Positions 35,264 through 43,733 of a stretch of 64,000 nucleotides of DNA are shown piece by piece. The notes beneath the pieces are model-generated. The model saw nothing but the letters and a program-made list of their open reading frames with translations. It was not told where the DNA came from and made no database searches. Position numbers and translations under genes: made by a program. The stretch covers positions 992,001-1,056,000 of the forward strand of contig NZ_CP159814.1 of assembly GCF_047722505.1 (NCBI RefSeq). Reading direction: 5' to 3'. The DNA is from Pelagibacter sp047722505. Lineage in GTDB: Bacteria; Pseudomonadota; Alphaproteobacteria; Pelagibacterales; Pelagibacteraceae. Position 1 is the first letter of the stretch, and every line of letters starts with the position of its first letter.

Positions 35264-35439
35264 AATTATGCTTTATAGCTATAACGATAAATGAATTTCG
35301 TAATAACCATTACGGACGTGGGGGCAGTACCCACCACCTCCACCATTATAAATCATGGGGGGTGAAATAGGATCGACGGGTGACTAAAGGCTATTCTTTC
35401 GTTCGGGATTGTTCCACCGTAACGGGCTAAACTTTAAAT

Positions 35440-35469
35440 GCTAACGAAAGTTACGCTATTGCTGCATAA
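35440..35469 (+). other. ssrA: tmRNA proteolysis-tag reading frame
   Basis: The codons GCT AAC GAA AGT TAC GCT, then ATT GCT GCA and TAA, encode ANESYAIAA and a stop. The frame starts with an Ala resume codon after TTTAAAT and aligns with the E. coli tag ANDENYALAA, one residue shorter, with the C-terminal Ala-Ala needed for ClpXP recognition. A hairpin (TAATTAAC/GTTAATTA) covers the stop codon, as helix 5 does in other tmRNAs. Confidence 0.9.
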
Positions 35470-35482
35470 TTAACTTAGGTTA

Positions 35483-35531
35483 ATTATAGAAGCACGGTCC
35501 GGGGCACCGGGTAACAGAACGCCCCTTACTA
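35483..35531 (+). repeat. Direct repeat copy 1 (3' end of ssrA with pseudoknot), possible att site
   Basis: 49 bases at the end of the coding piece. They can form a pseudoknot: CGGT (35495-35498) with ACCG (35506-35509), and GGGGC (35501-35505) with GCCCC (35521-35525). A near-identical copy lies at 36605-36651. The two differ by one substitution and two single-base gaps. Confidence 0.9.
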
Positions 35532-35582
35532 CCCTCCTACTTTCCTTTATTTATAATGCTGATTAATGTTTAGACTACTTCT

Positions 35583-35605
35583 GGTCGTACATAGGTCGTA
35601 ATTTT
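35583..35605 (+). repeat. Inner direct repeat, left copy
   Basis: GGTCGTACATAGGTCGTAAT followed by TTT. It contains GGTCGTA twice with an 11-base period. It matches 36525-36547 with one internal difference and a change at the last base. It lies 51 bases inside the outer repeat and touches the stop codon of the enclosed gene. Confidence 0.85.
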
Positions 35606-36498
35606 TAGTTTAAAAGTTTCTTTTTTGCCTTATCAAATTCATCTTGAGTTATTGCACCAGCATCTAGTAGCTCTTTCAATCCTTTGATTTGACTAACAAC
35701 GTCACCTTTATTTGCATCTGTAGATTTTTTAACCTTTTTAGTTCCTTCTTTTTCAACATTAATTGATGCCTGTGTAAAGTTTTCTTCAGGGTTAAGTGTA
35801 AGTCCACCTTTAACTTTATTAAGTTGATTAAATCTATCAATTAAATTTGCTGAAATGCTAATATACTTTTTTAAAAATTCCTCATGCTTTGGATACTGCA
35901 TAACTCTTTGCATGTGAAATTCGTTTGTAGCCCACTCTAAATTTTGGGGCTTTGGTACACCATCAAGTTCGGGATTATAGTAATAACTCATACCATATAA
36001 TTTTGAACCTTTTGCATAAGCATACTTGCTATAAACAAATATGTCCGGTGATACTATTTTATTTGAGATTTCATAGTCTCTAACTATTTTCCAAAAACCT
36101 TTTTCAGCCCCAATATCTGACCTTGAATGATTTACCATCCAGCAAGCAAATCTCTTATTAACTAATTTTTTTTTTATAAAATATACATTTGTTCTTTTGC
36201 AAAACTTTGATGGGTTCCACCATTCCCATTCAGTATTTCCTGTTGCAAAAATAGATACTGCCCATCTGACAGTTCCACTTTTTTCATCAATTTGATATAA
36301 CATTACATCTCTAAATTCTTTAGAGCCTTTAATTACACCAACAGTAAACTCTCCTGGTGGTAATGGAAACTTATCTCGTTTTCCAAATGATACTTCATTT
36401 TCAACTATGTCACCTACCTTGGCAGAAAATTTTGGTGCTGCATAAACATTTGCACTCATCAACAAACACAGAACCACGATCCCTAAAATTTTTTTCAT
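35605..36498 (-). CDS. Secreted SHOCT-domain protein, cargo of the ssrA insertion
   Basis: 297 residues from an ATG at 36498; a TTG two codons earlier is a weaker start. A signal peptide (KKILGIVVLCLLMSANVYA, cleaving before APKF) is followed by about 220 residues of unrecognised sequence, rich in aromatic residues (WEWWNPSKFC, YGMSYYYNPE), and a low-complexity Lys/Thr linker. The last 30 residues (QIKGLKELLDAGAITQDEFDKAKKKLL) are a SHOCT domain, a short helical module usually at the end of proteins and thought to mediate oligomerisation or binding. The gene is the only one between direct repeats of the ssrA end. Function unknown. Confidence 0.8.
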   Translation of the reverse strand: MKKILGIVVLCLLMSANVYAAPKFSAKVGDIVENEVSFGKRDKFPLPPGEFTVGVIKGSKEFRDVMLYQIDEKSGTVRWAVSIFATGNTEWEWWNPSKFCKRTNVYFIKKKLVNKRFACWMVNHSRSDIGAEKGFWKIVRDYEISNKIVSPDIFVYSKYAYAKGSKLYGMSYYYNPELDGVPKPQNLEWATNEFHMQRVMQYPKHEEFLKKYISISANLIDRFNQLNKVKGGLTLNPEENFTQASINVEKEGTKKVKKSTDANKGDVVSQIKGLKELLDAGAITQDEFDKAKKKLLN

Positions 36499-36524
36499 GG
36501 ACAAAAATCTTATCAGAAAACCTA

Positions 36525-36547
36525 GGTCGTAGATAGGTCGTAATTTA
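36525..36547 (+). repeat. Inner direct repeat, right copy
   Basis: GGTCGTAGATAGGTCGTAAT followed by TTA. Same orientation as 35583-35605, and again two GGTCGTA units 11 bases apart. It lies 27 bases upstream of the ATG of the SHOCT gene, so it could also act as an operator for it, and 57 bases from the outer right repeat. Confidence 0.85.
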
Positions 36548-36604
36548 TTTGAAACTTCTGATTATTTCTAGATTAGGTTGCATCAACTTTGTTGTAAAAT
36601 AAGG

Positions 36605-36651
36605 ATTATAGAAGCACGGTCTGGGCACCGGGTAACAGAACGCCCCTACTA
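36605..36651 (+). repeat. Direct repeat copy 2 of the ssrA 3' end
   Basis: 47 bases repeating the 3' end of ssrA. The pseudoknot is kept: CGGT (36617-36620) with ACCG (36627-36630), and GGGC (36623-36626) with GCCC (36642-36645); one G of the second stem is lost. Its last three bases are the stop codon of the MazG-like gene on the minus strand. No other part of a tmRNA is present here. Confidence 0.9.
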
Positions 36652-37020
36652 ATTTACAAATTTAGTTAAATCAGGTTTAAAATATTTAGGACCTTTCATA
36701 ACTTTTCCAGATTCATTATAGATAGGTTTGCCGTCCTCACTTAACTTGCTCATATTTGAGTTTTGTACTTCTTCAAAACACTTATCAAGATCAATACCAA
36801 ATGCATGTCCAGCACCATAAGTTACATATAATATATCAGTTAAAGCATCTGCAACTTCTAAAAGGTCATTATTTTCCATTGCTTCTCTAAGTTCTTCTAG
36901 CTCCTCTTTTATCAAATCATATCTAAGACTATTGATCTTATCAGTGCTAAAAGATGGCTTTGTTTTGACTTCTTGACCAAAGATTTCCATGAAAGTTTTT
37001 ACTTTGTTAAAATTTGACAT
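36649..37020 (-). CDS. MazG-like / PRA-PH family nucleotide pyrophosphohydrolase
   Basis: 123 residues, all-alpha NTP pyrophosphohydrolase. The metal-binding pattern EELEELREAM followed by LLEVADALTDILYVTYGAGHAFGID gives the ExxE-(n)-ExxD motif of the MazG superfamily. The C-terminal segment NSNMSKLSEDGKPIYNESGKVMKGPKYFKPDL is typical of the small PRA-PH-like proteins also known from large phages. Likely house-cleaning of NTPs, exact substrate not determinable. Its stop lies in the outer repeat of the ssrA insertion. Confidence 0.85.
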   Translation of the reverse strand: MSNFNKVKTFMEIFGQEVKTKPSFSTDKINSLRYDLIKEELEELREAMENNDLLEVADALTDILYVTYGAGHAFGIDLDKCFEEVQNSNMSKLSEDGKPIYNESGKVMKGPKYFKPDLTKFVN

Positions 37021-37086
37021 TTAGCTCCTGTAAGTTTTTAAAATTTAATATATAAGTATATTAAAATATTAATTATATATTAATCA

Positions 37087-38475
37087 ATGAAATTAAGAAA
37101 AGAATTTGATAGCATTGGAAGTATCAACGTTTCTAGTGATAGATATTGGGGCGCATCAACTCAAAGATCTAATAAGTTTTTCAATATTGGAAAAATCTTA
37201 GTTAATATTTCCATAATAAAATCTATTGCAATCATTAAAAGATCTTCTGCTTTAGTTCATTATAAAGAAAAACAAATAAATAAGAAAATTACTAATTCGA
37301 TAATAAAAGCTTCAGATGAAGTTATTAAAGGAAAATTGGATGAAAATTTTCCTTTAAAGGTTTGGCAAACAGGTTCTGGTACACAAACTAATATGAATGT
37401 TAATGAAGTAATTGCAAACAGAGCAATTGAAATATTAGGTGGCAAAAAAGGATCAAAAAAACCAGTTCATCCTAATGATCATGTAAATAAGTCTCAATCA
37501 ACAAACGATGTTTTTCCATCAGCTATGCATATATCTGTTGCTCAAGAGACAATATCAAAACTATTACCTAGCTTAAAAACTTTAGAAAAAGAGTTAGCAA
37601 AAAAATCTAAAGAATTTAAAAATATTATTAAAATTGGTAGAACCCACTTGCAAGATGCAACACCATTATCACTTGGACAGGAATTTTCAGGCTATCAGGT
37701 ACAGCTAAGAAAATGTATTGAAAGAATAGAGCTTGCACTTAAAGAAATATATTTTTTAGCACAAGGTGGAACAGCTGTTGGAACTGGAATTAACTCTAAA
37801 AAAGGTTTTGATAAAAAAATTGTTAAAGAGATTGCCAAATATACTAAAATCCCTTTTAAGCCAGCCTCTAATAAATTTGCAGAACTTGCAGCTCACGATT
37901 CTATTGTAAATTTTTCAGGCACACTAAATACTTGTGCTGTTGCATTAATGAAAATATCAAATGATATAAGATTTTTAGGCTCAGGACCTCGTGCTGGATA
38001 TGGTGAATTAATACTCCCAGAAAATGAGCCTGGTTCATCTATTATGCCAGGAAAAGTTAACCCTACTCAGTGTGAGGCCGTAACAATGGTCTGTGCTCAA
38101 GTGATAGGCAATCATACTGGAATTACAGTTGCTGGTTCTCATGGACATTTTGAACTTAATGTATTTAAGCCAATGATTGCTCATAATATACTTCAGTCGA
38201 TAGATCTTATTGCGGATAGTACTAAAAATTTTGCCGTTTATTGTGTTAAAGGAATTAAGGCTAACAAAAAAAGAATTAAAGAGCATCTAGATAACTCGCT
38301 AATGCTAGTAACAGCGTTGGCTCCACATATTGGATATGACAATGCTGCAAAAATTGCAAAAACAGCATTAAAAAAGGGAACTACTTTAAAAGAAGAAACT
38401 CTTAAAACAGGTCTCATTAAAGAAAAAGATTATGAAAGAATAGTGAATCCTAGAAAAATGATCTATCCCGCATAA
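37087..38475 (+). CDS. fumC: Class II fumarate hydratase
   Basis: 462 residues. Seen: TGSGTQTNMNVNEVIANRA, HPNDHVNKSQSTNDVFPSAMHI, GRTHLQDATPLSLGQEFSGY and the superfamily signature GSSIMPGKVNPTQCEAVTM. It hydrates fumarate to malate in the TCA cycle without an iron-sulfur cluster. Divergent from the MazG-like gene. The end overlaps the converging AsmA-like gene by 13 bases. Confidence 0.96.
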   Translation: MKLRKEFDSIGSINVSSDRYWGASTQRSNKFFNIGKILVNISIIKSIAIIKRSSALVHYKEKQINKKITNSIIKASDEVIKGKLDENFPLKVWQTGSGTQTNMNVNEVIANRAIEILGGKKGSKKPVHPNDHVNKSQSTNDVFPSAMHISVAQETISKLLPSLKTLEKELAKKSKEFKNIIKIGRTHLQDATPLSLGQEFSGYQVQLRKCIERIELALKEIYFLAQGGTAVGTGINSKKGFDKKIVKEIAKYTKIPFKPASNKFAELAAHDSIVNFSGTLNTCAVALMKISNDIRFLGSGPRAGYGELILPENEPGSSIMPGKVNPTQCEAVTMVCAQVIGNHTGITVAGSHGHFELNVFKPMIAHNILQSIDLIADSTKNFAVYCVKGIKANKKRIKEHLDNSLMLVTALAPHIGYDNAAKIAKTALKKGTTLKEETLKTGLIKEKDYERIVNPRKMIYPA

Positions 38476-39968
38476 GCACTAAATAGTTGATTTAGTAGGC
38501 GCTTAGTTTTAACTAAATTGTTTGTATTGTTGTCATAAAAACCTTCAAGTATATTCATCGATTGATTACTTAATTTATTATTATCAATCATAATATTATT
38601 AAATTTAATTGTATTATCGATAAAATAATAATCAATATTAGCGAAAATATTTTTAATCTCTTTCCTTCCTGCCCTGCCAGTGTTGAGAAAAGAAAATAGA
38701 TTATTGGAGTTACTGATATTAAAAAGTAAATTCATATTTAAAACTAACTTATCACCATCAAGGAATAGGCTGCTATCACTTATCTCAAATAACCCTATCT
38801 TTTTATTAATAAGCTGCGTTTTATCAAAATTAATTTTACCATTAAATAAATTAAAATAAATTTTTGCATCATCAAAAAAATCTTGCCCTCCATTTGAATT
38901 AATAGTTATAGAGGTGTTTAAACTTATATTATCATTAAATAATAATCCTGATTTAAAAAATTCAATCAACGTCGAATTAAGAATAAATAGTCTGGATATT
39001 TTATTGTTATTTAACCTAATATTCAAATCTAAATCGAATGGACTAGTGGATATTTCTCCATCATATTCCACTTTATAATTTTTTAATTTCGAATTTTTAG
39101 ATTTAAAAATAATATTCTTATCTGTTAATTCATACTCTGTATCAACTATGGAATTGAAAAAAGAAATAATATTATTTCCAAAAGTGGAATTATTATTATT
39201 TTTTATGCTATTATTTAAAATATTTAAATTAAGAGACTTTGCTTGGAATAAAAAATTTCTCTCTTCGAATAAAAAATTTTTCTCTTTAAATAAATCCTTT
39301 TTATTTTTTATCTCAAGGGTAAAAGGTATTGCAAAAATATTACCTTTTAAATTAAATTGATTTTCTAATTTTTTATCATCAAAGAAAAGGTTAATCTTAT
39401 CGATTTCTATTATTGTGATTATTTCATCTAAATTATTTTTAAAAAATATATTACTTTTATTAATTTTAATTTTTTTATTAGAAAATTTACGATTAATAGA
39501 GTGATTTAATTCCTTAAAATCACTTGGTAATAAAAAAAAATTTGCATCATTTATGATTACTTCTTCTATTTTCATTTTTTCTTTATCAAAAAAATTTGAT
39601 TTGTTTAAAAATATTTTTAATTCTCTAATTTCTGCAATATATCTTTTTTTACTTGAGTTATTTACTAACAGATTAGAATCTTTGATTATAAAATGTGGTG
39701 CTGGAAGAATACGATATGAAATATTTTCAACAAAGTTTAAATTTAATTTAAATTCTTTAAGCAACTTTGCTTTAATATTGTCTTTTAACCAATCCTTGTC
39801 ATATAAAGTGGGTATTGATGAATAAAACAAATACAAAAATAATAAACAAATAAATGTTATTATAGCTTTATTAAAGCTGCTAATTTTTAATTTATTATTT
39901 GTTTTATTCTTAACTTTGAATATTGTATTTTCAATTAGATTATTAAATTTTTTAACAAATTGTTTCAT
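38463..39968 (-). CDS. AsmA-like envelope protein
   Basis: 501 residues, very rich in Asn, Lys and Ile. One N-terminal membrane helix (FNKAIITFICLLFLYLFYSSI) is followed by the AsmA-like start LNFVENISYRILPAPHFIIKDSNLLV and AEIRELKIFLNKSNFF; the rest is beta-rich. AsmA-family proteins are thought to move lipids between the inner and outer membranes. The C-terminal AsmA-like repeat is only weakly visible. Start ATG 43 bases from the divergent uvrD. Confidence 0.7.
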   Translation of the reverse strand: MKQFVKKFNNLIENTIFKVKNKTNNKLKISSFNKAIITFICLLFLYLFYSSIPTLYDKDWLKDNIKAKLLKEFKLNLNFVENISYRILPAPHFIIKDSNLLVNNSSKKRYIAEIRELKIFLNKSNFFDKEKMKIEEVIINDANFFLLPSDFKELNHSINRKFSNKKIKINKSNIFFKNNLDEIITIIEIDKINLFFDDKKLENQFNLKGNIFAIPFTLEIKNKKDLFKEKNFLFEERNFLFQAKSLNLNILNNSIKNNNNSTFGNNIISFFNSIVDTEYELTDKNIIFKSKNSKLKNYKVEYDGEISTSPFDLDLNIRLNNNKISRLFILNSTLIEFFKSGLLFNDNISLNTSITINSNGGQDFFDDAKIYFNLFNGKINFDKTQLINKKIGLFEISDSSLFLDGDKLVLNMNLLFNISNSNNLFSFLNTGRAGRKEIKNIFANIDYYFIDNTIKFNNIMIDNNKLSNQSMNILEGFYDNNTNNLVKTKRLLNQLFSAYAG

Positions 39969-40011
39969 AAATACAGTTGAAATTTAAATATCTTATAATG
40001 AAATTTTAAAA

Positions 40012-42042
40012 ATGATAAACTCTGAATATTTAAACAATCTTAACAATGCTCAAAAAGAGGCTGTTTTACACCTTGATGGACCATTATTAATAGTTGCAGG
40101 TGCTGGTTCTGGGAAAACTAAAGTTTTAACCTCTAGAATTGCCCATATTATTAAAGAAAAGAAGGCCTTTCCAAATCAAATATTATCTGTGACTTTTACC
40201 AATAAGGCTGCAAAAGAAATGCAAAGTAGAGTAAGCACAATGCTTAACTCGGAGGCAATAGGACTGTCTTGGCTTGGAACATTTCACTCTATTTGTGCAA
40301 AATTATTGAGAAAACATGCTCCTGCTGCAGGTCTCACTAGTAATTTTACAATTATTGATACTGATGATCAGGTGAGATTAATTAAGAATATATGCAAGTC
40401 AGAGAACATAGACATCAAACAACTAGCTCCTAAATACATTTTATCAATCATAGATAGATGGAAAAATAAAGGCTTTTACCCAAATGAAGTCATTATTACT
40501 AAAAACGACATATATGAAAAAACTGTACTCCCTCTTTATAAGATCTATCAACAAAAACTATTGGACCTTAATGCTTGTGACTTTGGTGATTTAATTCTGC
40601 ATGTTGTAAAAATTTTAGAAAGAAATTTAGATATAAGAGAGATATATTCGAATAATTTTAAATATGTTTTGGTCGATGAATATCAAGATACAAACTATAT
40701 TCAAAGTAGATGGCTTTATCTGTTGTCTGAAAAACATAAAAATTTATGCTGTGTTGGTGACGATGATCAGTCCATTTATAGTTGGCGTGGTGCTGAAATT
40801 AAAAATTTTTTGGAATTTGATAAAGTTTATAAAGATGTAAAAGTAATCAGATTAGAAGAAAATTATCGATCATCTCAAAATATTTTATCTGTAGCTTCAA
40901 ATTTGATAGCCAACAATCAAAACCGAGTTGGTAAAACTTTAAAAACAACAATGGAAGAAGGTGATCTTGTTAAACTTAATTGTTTTAAAAACGGAAAGGA
41001 TGAGGCAATAGGAGTTTCAGATGAAATAGAACAAAAACTTAAAAAAAAATATTCATTTAACAATATAGCAATTTTAGTTAGAGCGATCTTTCAAACTAGA
41101 GAGTTTGAGGAACGTTTTTTAAAAATTGGTCTACCTTATAGAATTTTGGGAGGGACAAAATTTTATGAAAGAGCTGAAATTAAGGACTGTGTTGCTTATC
41201 TAAGATTAATTCATCAACACAAAGATGATTTAGCTTTTGACAGAATAGTAAATAATCCTAAGAGATCTATTGGCGAAAGTACTATTAAATTAATACATCA
41301 GTTTTCAAAAGAAAACTCTGTAAGTTTAGAAATATCCTCAAAACAATTAATTGAAAAAAATTTAATTAAACCAAAAACAAAAATAGGTTTAAGTTCTTTT
41401 TTATTCTTAATGGATAAATGGAGAAATGATATTAATATAAAAAAAATCAATCACATTAAGCTTCTACAATTAGTTTTAGATGAGTCAGGTTATTCGTCGA
41501 TGCTGAAAAATAAAAAAGATTTAGAAAATGAAAATAAACTTGAAAATATTAAAGAACTTTTAAGTGCTATGAAGGAATTTGATAACTTAGAAAGTTTTTT
41601 AGAGCATGTTGCTTTAGCAACTTCAATTGATCAAGATTGGGATGGTGAAAAAGTTAATATGATGACTATGCATGGCTCAAAAGGACTTGAATTTGATGTT
41701 GTATTTTTACCTGGTTGGGAAGAGGGTCTTTTTCCACACCAAAAATCTATTGAAGAAAAAGGTCAAAACGGACTTGAAGAAGAAAGAAGGTTGGCATACG
41801 TAGGTATAACAAGAGCTAAAAAAAAAGCCTTAATTTCATTTGCTATGAATAGGTTTTATCAAGGAAATTGGATAGATAGTTTGGCTTCAAGATTTATTGA
41901 AGAGCTACCAGAAGAATTTTTAGAAAAAAACTCATTTTTTGATGAGAGCAAAGAAGATGATTTTGAATTTAACCAAGATTTTGAGGCAAATGAAGAGACA
42001 AGAAGTCCTGGTTGGATAAGATATCAAAAAAGAATCAAATGA
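40012..42042 (+). CDS. uvrD: UvrD/PcrA-type DNA helicase (superfamily 1A)
   Basis: 676 residues. Helicase motifs: LNNAQKEAVLHLDGPLLIVAGAGSGKTK (Q motif and Walker A), LVDEYQDTN (Walker B), CVGDDDQSIYSWRGAEI (III), RLEENYRSSQNIL (IV), MTMHGSKGLEFDVVFLPG (V) and EERRLAYVGITRAKK (VI). It unwinds DNA in nucleotide-excision and mismatch repair and at stalled forks. The last residues (RSPGWIRYQKRIK) follow an acidic tail. The TGA stop overlaps the ATG of the next gene. Confidence 0.95.
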   Translation: MINSEYLNNLNNAQKEAVLHLDGPLLIVAGAGSGKTKVLTSRIAHIIKEKKAFPNQILSVTFTNKAAKEMQSRVSTMLNSEAIGLSWLGTFHSICAKLLRKHAPAAGLTSNFTIIDTDDQVRLIKNICKSENIDIKQLAPKYILSIIDRWKNKGFYPNEVIITKNDIYEKTVLPLYKIYQQKLLDLNACDFGDLILHVVKILERNLDIREIYSNNFKYVLVDEYQDTNYIQSRWLYLLSEKHKNLCCVGDDDQSIYSWRGAEIKNFLEFDKVYKDVKVIRLEENYRSSQNILSVASNLIANNQNRVGKTLKTTMEEGDLVKLNCFKNGKDEAIGVSDEIEQKLKKKYSFNNIAILVRAIFQTREFEERFLKIGLPYRILGGTKFYERAEIKDCVAYLRLIHQHKDDLAFDRIVNNPKRSIGESTIKLIHQFSKENSVSLEISSKQLIEKNLIKPKTKIGLSSFLFLMDKWRNDINIKKINHIKLLQLVLDESGYSSMLKNKKDLENENKLENIKELLSAMKEFDNLESFLEHVALATSIDQDWDGEKVNMMTMHGSKGLEFDVVFLPGWEEGLFPHQKSIEEKGQNGLEEERRLAYVGITRAKKKALISFAMNRFYQGNWIDSLASRFIEELPEEFLEKNSFFDESKEDDFEFNQDFEANEETRSPGWIRYQKRIK

Positions 42043-43733
42043 TTAAGAATAAAATAAATATATTAAGAAAAAAATTTCATAAATATAAAATTGATGGATA
42101 TATTATTCCTAAAAATGATGATTATTTTTCTGAATACGCAAAAAACGATAGATTAAAAATAATTACAAAATTTTCTGGTTCAGCCGGCATTGCAGTCATA
42201 TTAAAAAAAAAAAATTATTTATTTGTTGATGGTAGATACACTATCCAAGCTTATCAAGAATCTTCAAAAAGTTTTAACATAATTGAAATTCATAAAAAAC
42301 TTCCACATAAAGTTATTAAGAATTATAATTTAGGTTATGATCCAAGTTTATTTACAAACAAAACTCTTAAAAAATATTTTGCACACAACAATCTTATTTC
42401 GATTGGTCAAAATCTGATTGATGAAATATCAATATTCAAAGAAAAAATAACAAAACCTTTTTATTCATTAGAAAAAAAAATAGTAGGTGAAACCCATCAT
42501 TCAAAAATTTCTAAAGTCGCAAGTTTTTTAAATTCAAAAAAAGCTGATTTTTTATTTGTTAGTGCTCCTGAAAATGTAGCCTGGTTGTTAAATATCAGAG
42601 GACATGATAACCCAAACAGCCCAATACCCAACGCGAGATTAATTATAGATAAAAATAAAAAAATACATTTATTTTCCGAAAAAACTAAAACGTTTAATAT
42701 TATTAAAGAAAAAAAAATCAAAAAAAATCAAGTCATTAATAACAGTGAATTTTTGACTACAATAAATCAATTGTCTGGAAGGAATTTTATAATTGATAAT
42801 AAAACATGTTCAATTTTTTATGAAAATATTATCAAAACAAAATTTAAAATATTAAAGTTAAATGACCCTATCTATAAATTAAAATCGATAAAAAATATGT
42901 GTGAAATAAAACATATGATTGAGGCTCATAAAAAAGATGGATTGGCATTAACAAGATTTATTTATTGGATTAAAAATATTAACAAGAAAACTATAACAGA
43001 AGTCGATGCTCAAAATAAATTAGAAAAATTTAGAAAACTCAATAAAAAATATTTGTTTCCAAGTTTTAATACTATAGCTGGAACGGGATCAAATGGAGCC
43101 ATAGTTCACTATAGAGCTACAAGTAAAAATACTCAAAAAATTTTTAAAAAGGATATTTTTTTAGTCGACTCAGGAGGTCAGTATAAATATGGAACAACCG
43201 ACGTCACAAGAACAATTTGTTTCACCAAGCAAAAGTTAGCCATTAAAAATGCCTACACTAATGTCTTGAAAGGTCATATCGCCGTTGTTAAAACTAATTT
43301 AAATAAAGCTAATACTGGGAAAAAAATTGATATTAGGGCAAGAAAATTTTTAAAAAAGGATGGTAAGGATTACGCACATGGGACCGGTCATGGTGTTGGC
43401 TTTTTTTTAAATGTACATGAGGGCCCTCAATCAATTTCTAAATACAATAATATCAAAATTGAGAAAGGAATGATTTTAAGCAATGAACCAGGATATTATA
43501 AAGAAAATCATTTTGGGATTAGAATAGAAAACTTAGTTTATACAAAAAAATTAAAAAAAAAATTATCTTTTGAAAATCTTACTTTGGTACCCATTGAAAA
43601 AGATTTAATTAATTACCAATTATTAGACGAATATGAAAAAGACTATTTATTTAGATATCATTTAAAAATTTATTATGAATATTCAGATTCATTAAATAAA
43701 AAAGAAAGAATGTGGTTAGCTAGTCTTATTTAA
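42039..43733 (+). CDS. M24 family Xaa-Pro aminopeptidase
   Basis: 564 residues from an ATG at 42039 that overlaps the uvrD stop as ATGA; a TTG nine codons earlier is inside uvrD and unlikely. Two creatinase-like N-terminal domains precede the pita-bread catalytic domain. The metal ligands are recognisable: His in GAIVHYRA, Asp in FLVDSGGQY, Asp in GTTDVTRTI, His in HGTGHGVGFFLNVHEGP, Glu in LSNEPGYY and Glu in GIRIENL. It releases N-terminal residues before proline. Its end overlaps the converging ligA by 18 bases. Confidence 0.93.
   Translation: MIKNKINILRKKFHKYKIDGYIIPKNDDYFSEYAKNDRLKIITKFSGSAGIAVILKKKNYLFVDGRYTIQAYQESSKSFNIIEIHKKLPHKVIKNYNLGYDPSLFTNKTLKKYFAHNNLISIGQNLIDEISIFKEKITKPFYSLEKKIVGETHHSKISKVASFLNSKKADFLFVSAPENVAWLLNIRGHDNPNSPIPNARLIIDKNKKIHLFSEKTKTFNIIKEKKIKKNQVINNSEFLTTINQLSGRNFIIDNKTCSIFYENIIKTKFKILKLNDPIYKLKSIKNMCEIKHMIEAHKKDGLALTRFIYWIKNINKKTITEVDAQNKLEKFRKLNKKYLFPSFNTIAGTGSNGAIVHYRATSKNTQKIFKKDIFLVDSGGQYKYGTTDVTRTICFTKQKLAIKNAYTNVLKGHIAVVKTNLNKANTGKKIDIRARKFLKKDGKDYAHGTGHGVGFFLNVHEGPQSISKYNNIKIEKGMILSNEPGYYKENHFGIRIENLVYTKKLKKKLSFENLTLVPIEKDLINYQLLDEYEKDYLFRYHLKIYYEYSDSLNKKERMWLASLI

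Larger units (their letters stand above)
35270..35531 (+). ncRNA. ssrA: Transfer-messenger RNA, circularly permuted two-piece form
   Basis: The order is permuted: the acceptor piece (35270-35345) comes before the coding piece (35358-about 35531). The acceptor piece has the T arm GTGGG / CCCAC (35318-35334), acceptor strand CACCTCC (35335-35341) and an encoded ACCA. After a 12-base intervening segment, GGGGGTG (35358-35364) pairs with CACCTCC to form the acceptor stem, followed by GATCGACGGG, typical of the tmRNA D region. ATAGCT (35275-35280) can pair with GGCTAT (35389-35394) as helix 2. The tag reading frame and a final pseudoknot follow. It rescues stalled ribosomes with SmpB. 5' and 3' ends are approximate. 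Confidence 0.95.
35483..36651. mobile_element. One-gene insertion at the ssrA 3' end bounded by direct repeats
   Basis: The interval lies between two 47-49-base direct repeats made of the ssrA 3' end, the classical footprint of site-specific integration into a tmRNA gene in which the target end is restored. It carries a single gene (35605-36498, minus) with no integrase. A second, inner pair of direct repeats (35583-35605 and 36525-36547) frames the gene closely. The next gene beyond the right repeat (36649-37020) ends inside the repeat's last three bases. Origin as a decayed or non-autonomous integrative element is inference. Confidence 0.65.

Noticed and set aside
35483..35531. GGTAACAGAAC-like sequence suggested part of RNase P RNA
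   Set aside because: The surrounding acceptor stem, T arm, encoded CCA, tag frame and order fit a permuted tmRNA completely; no other RNase P helices are present.
42012..42039. TTG start for the M24 peptidase inside uvrD
   Set aside because: The ATGA overlap at 42039 is the standard coupling in this genome and fits the family start.
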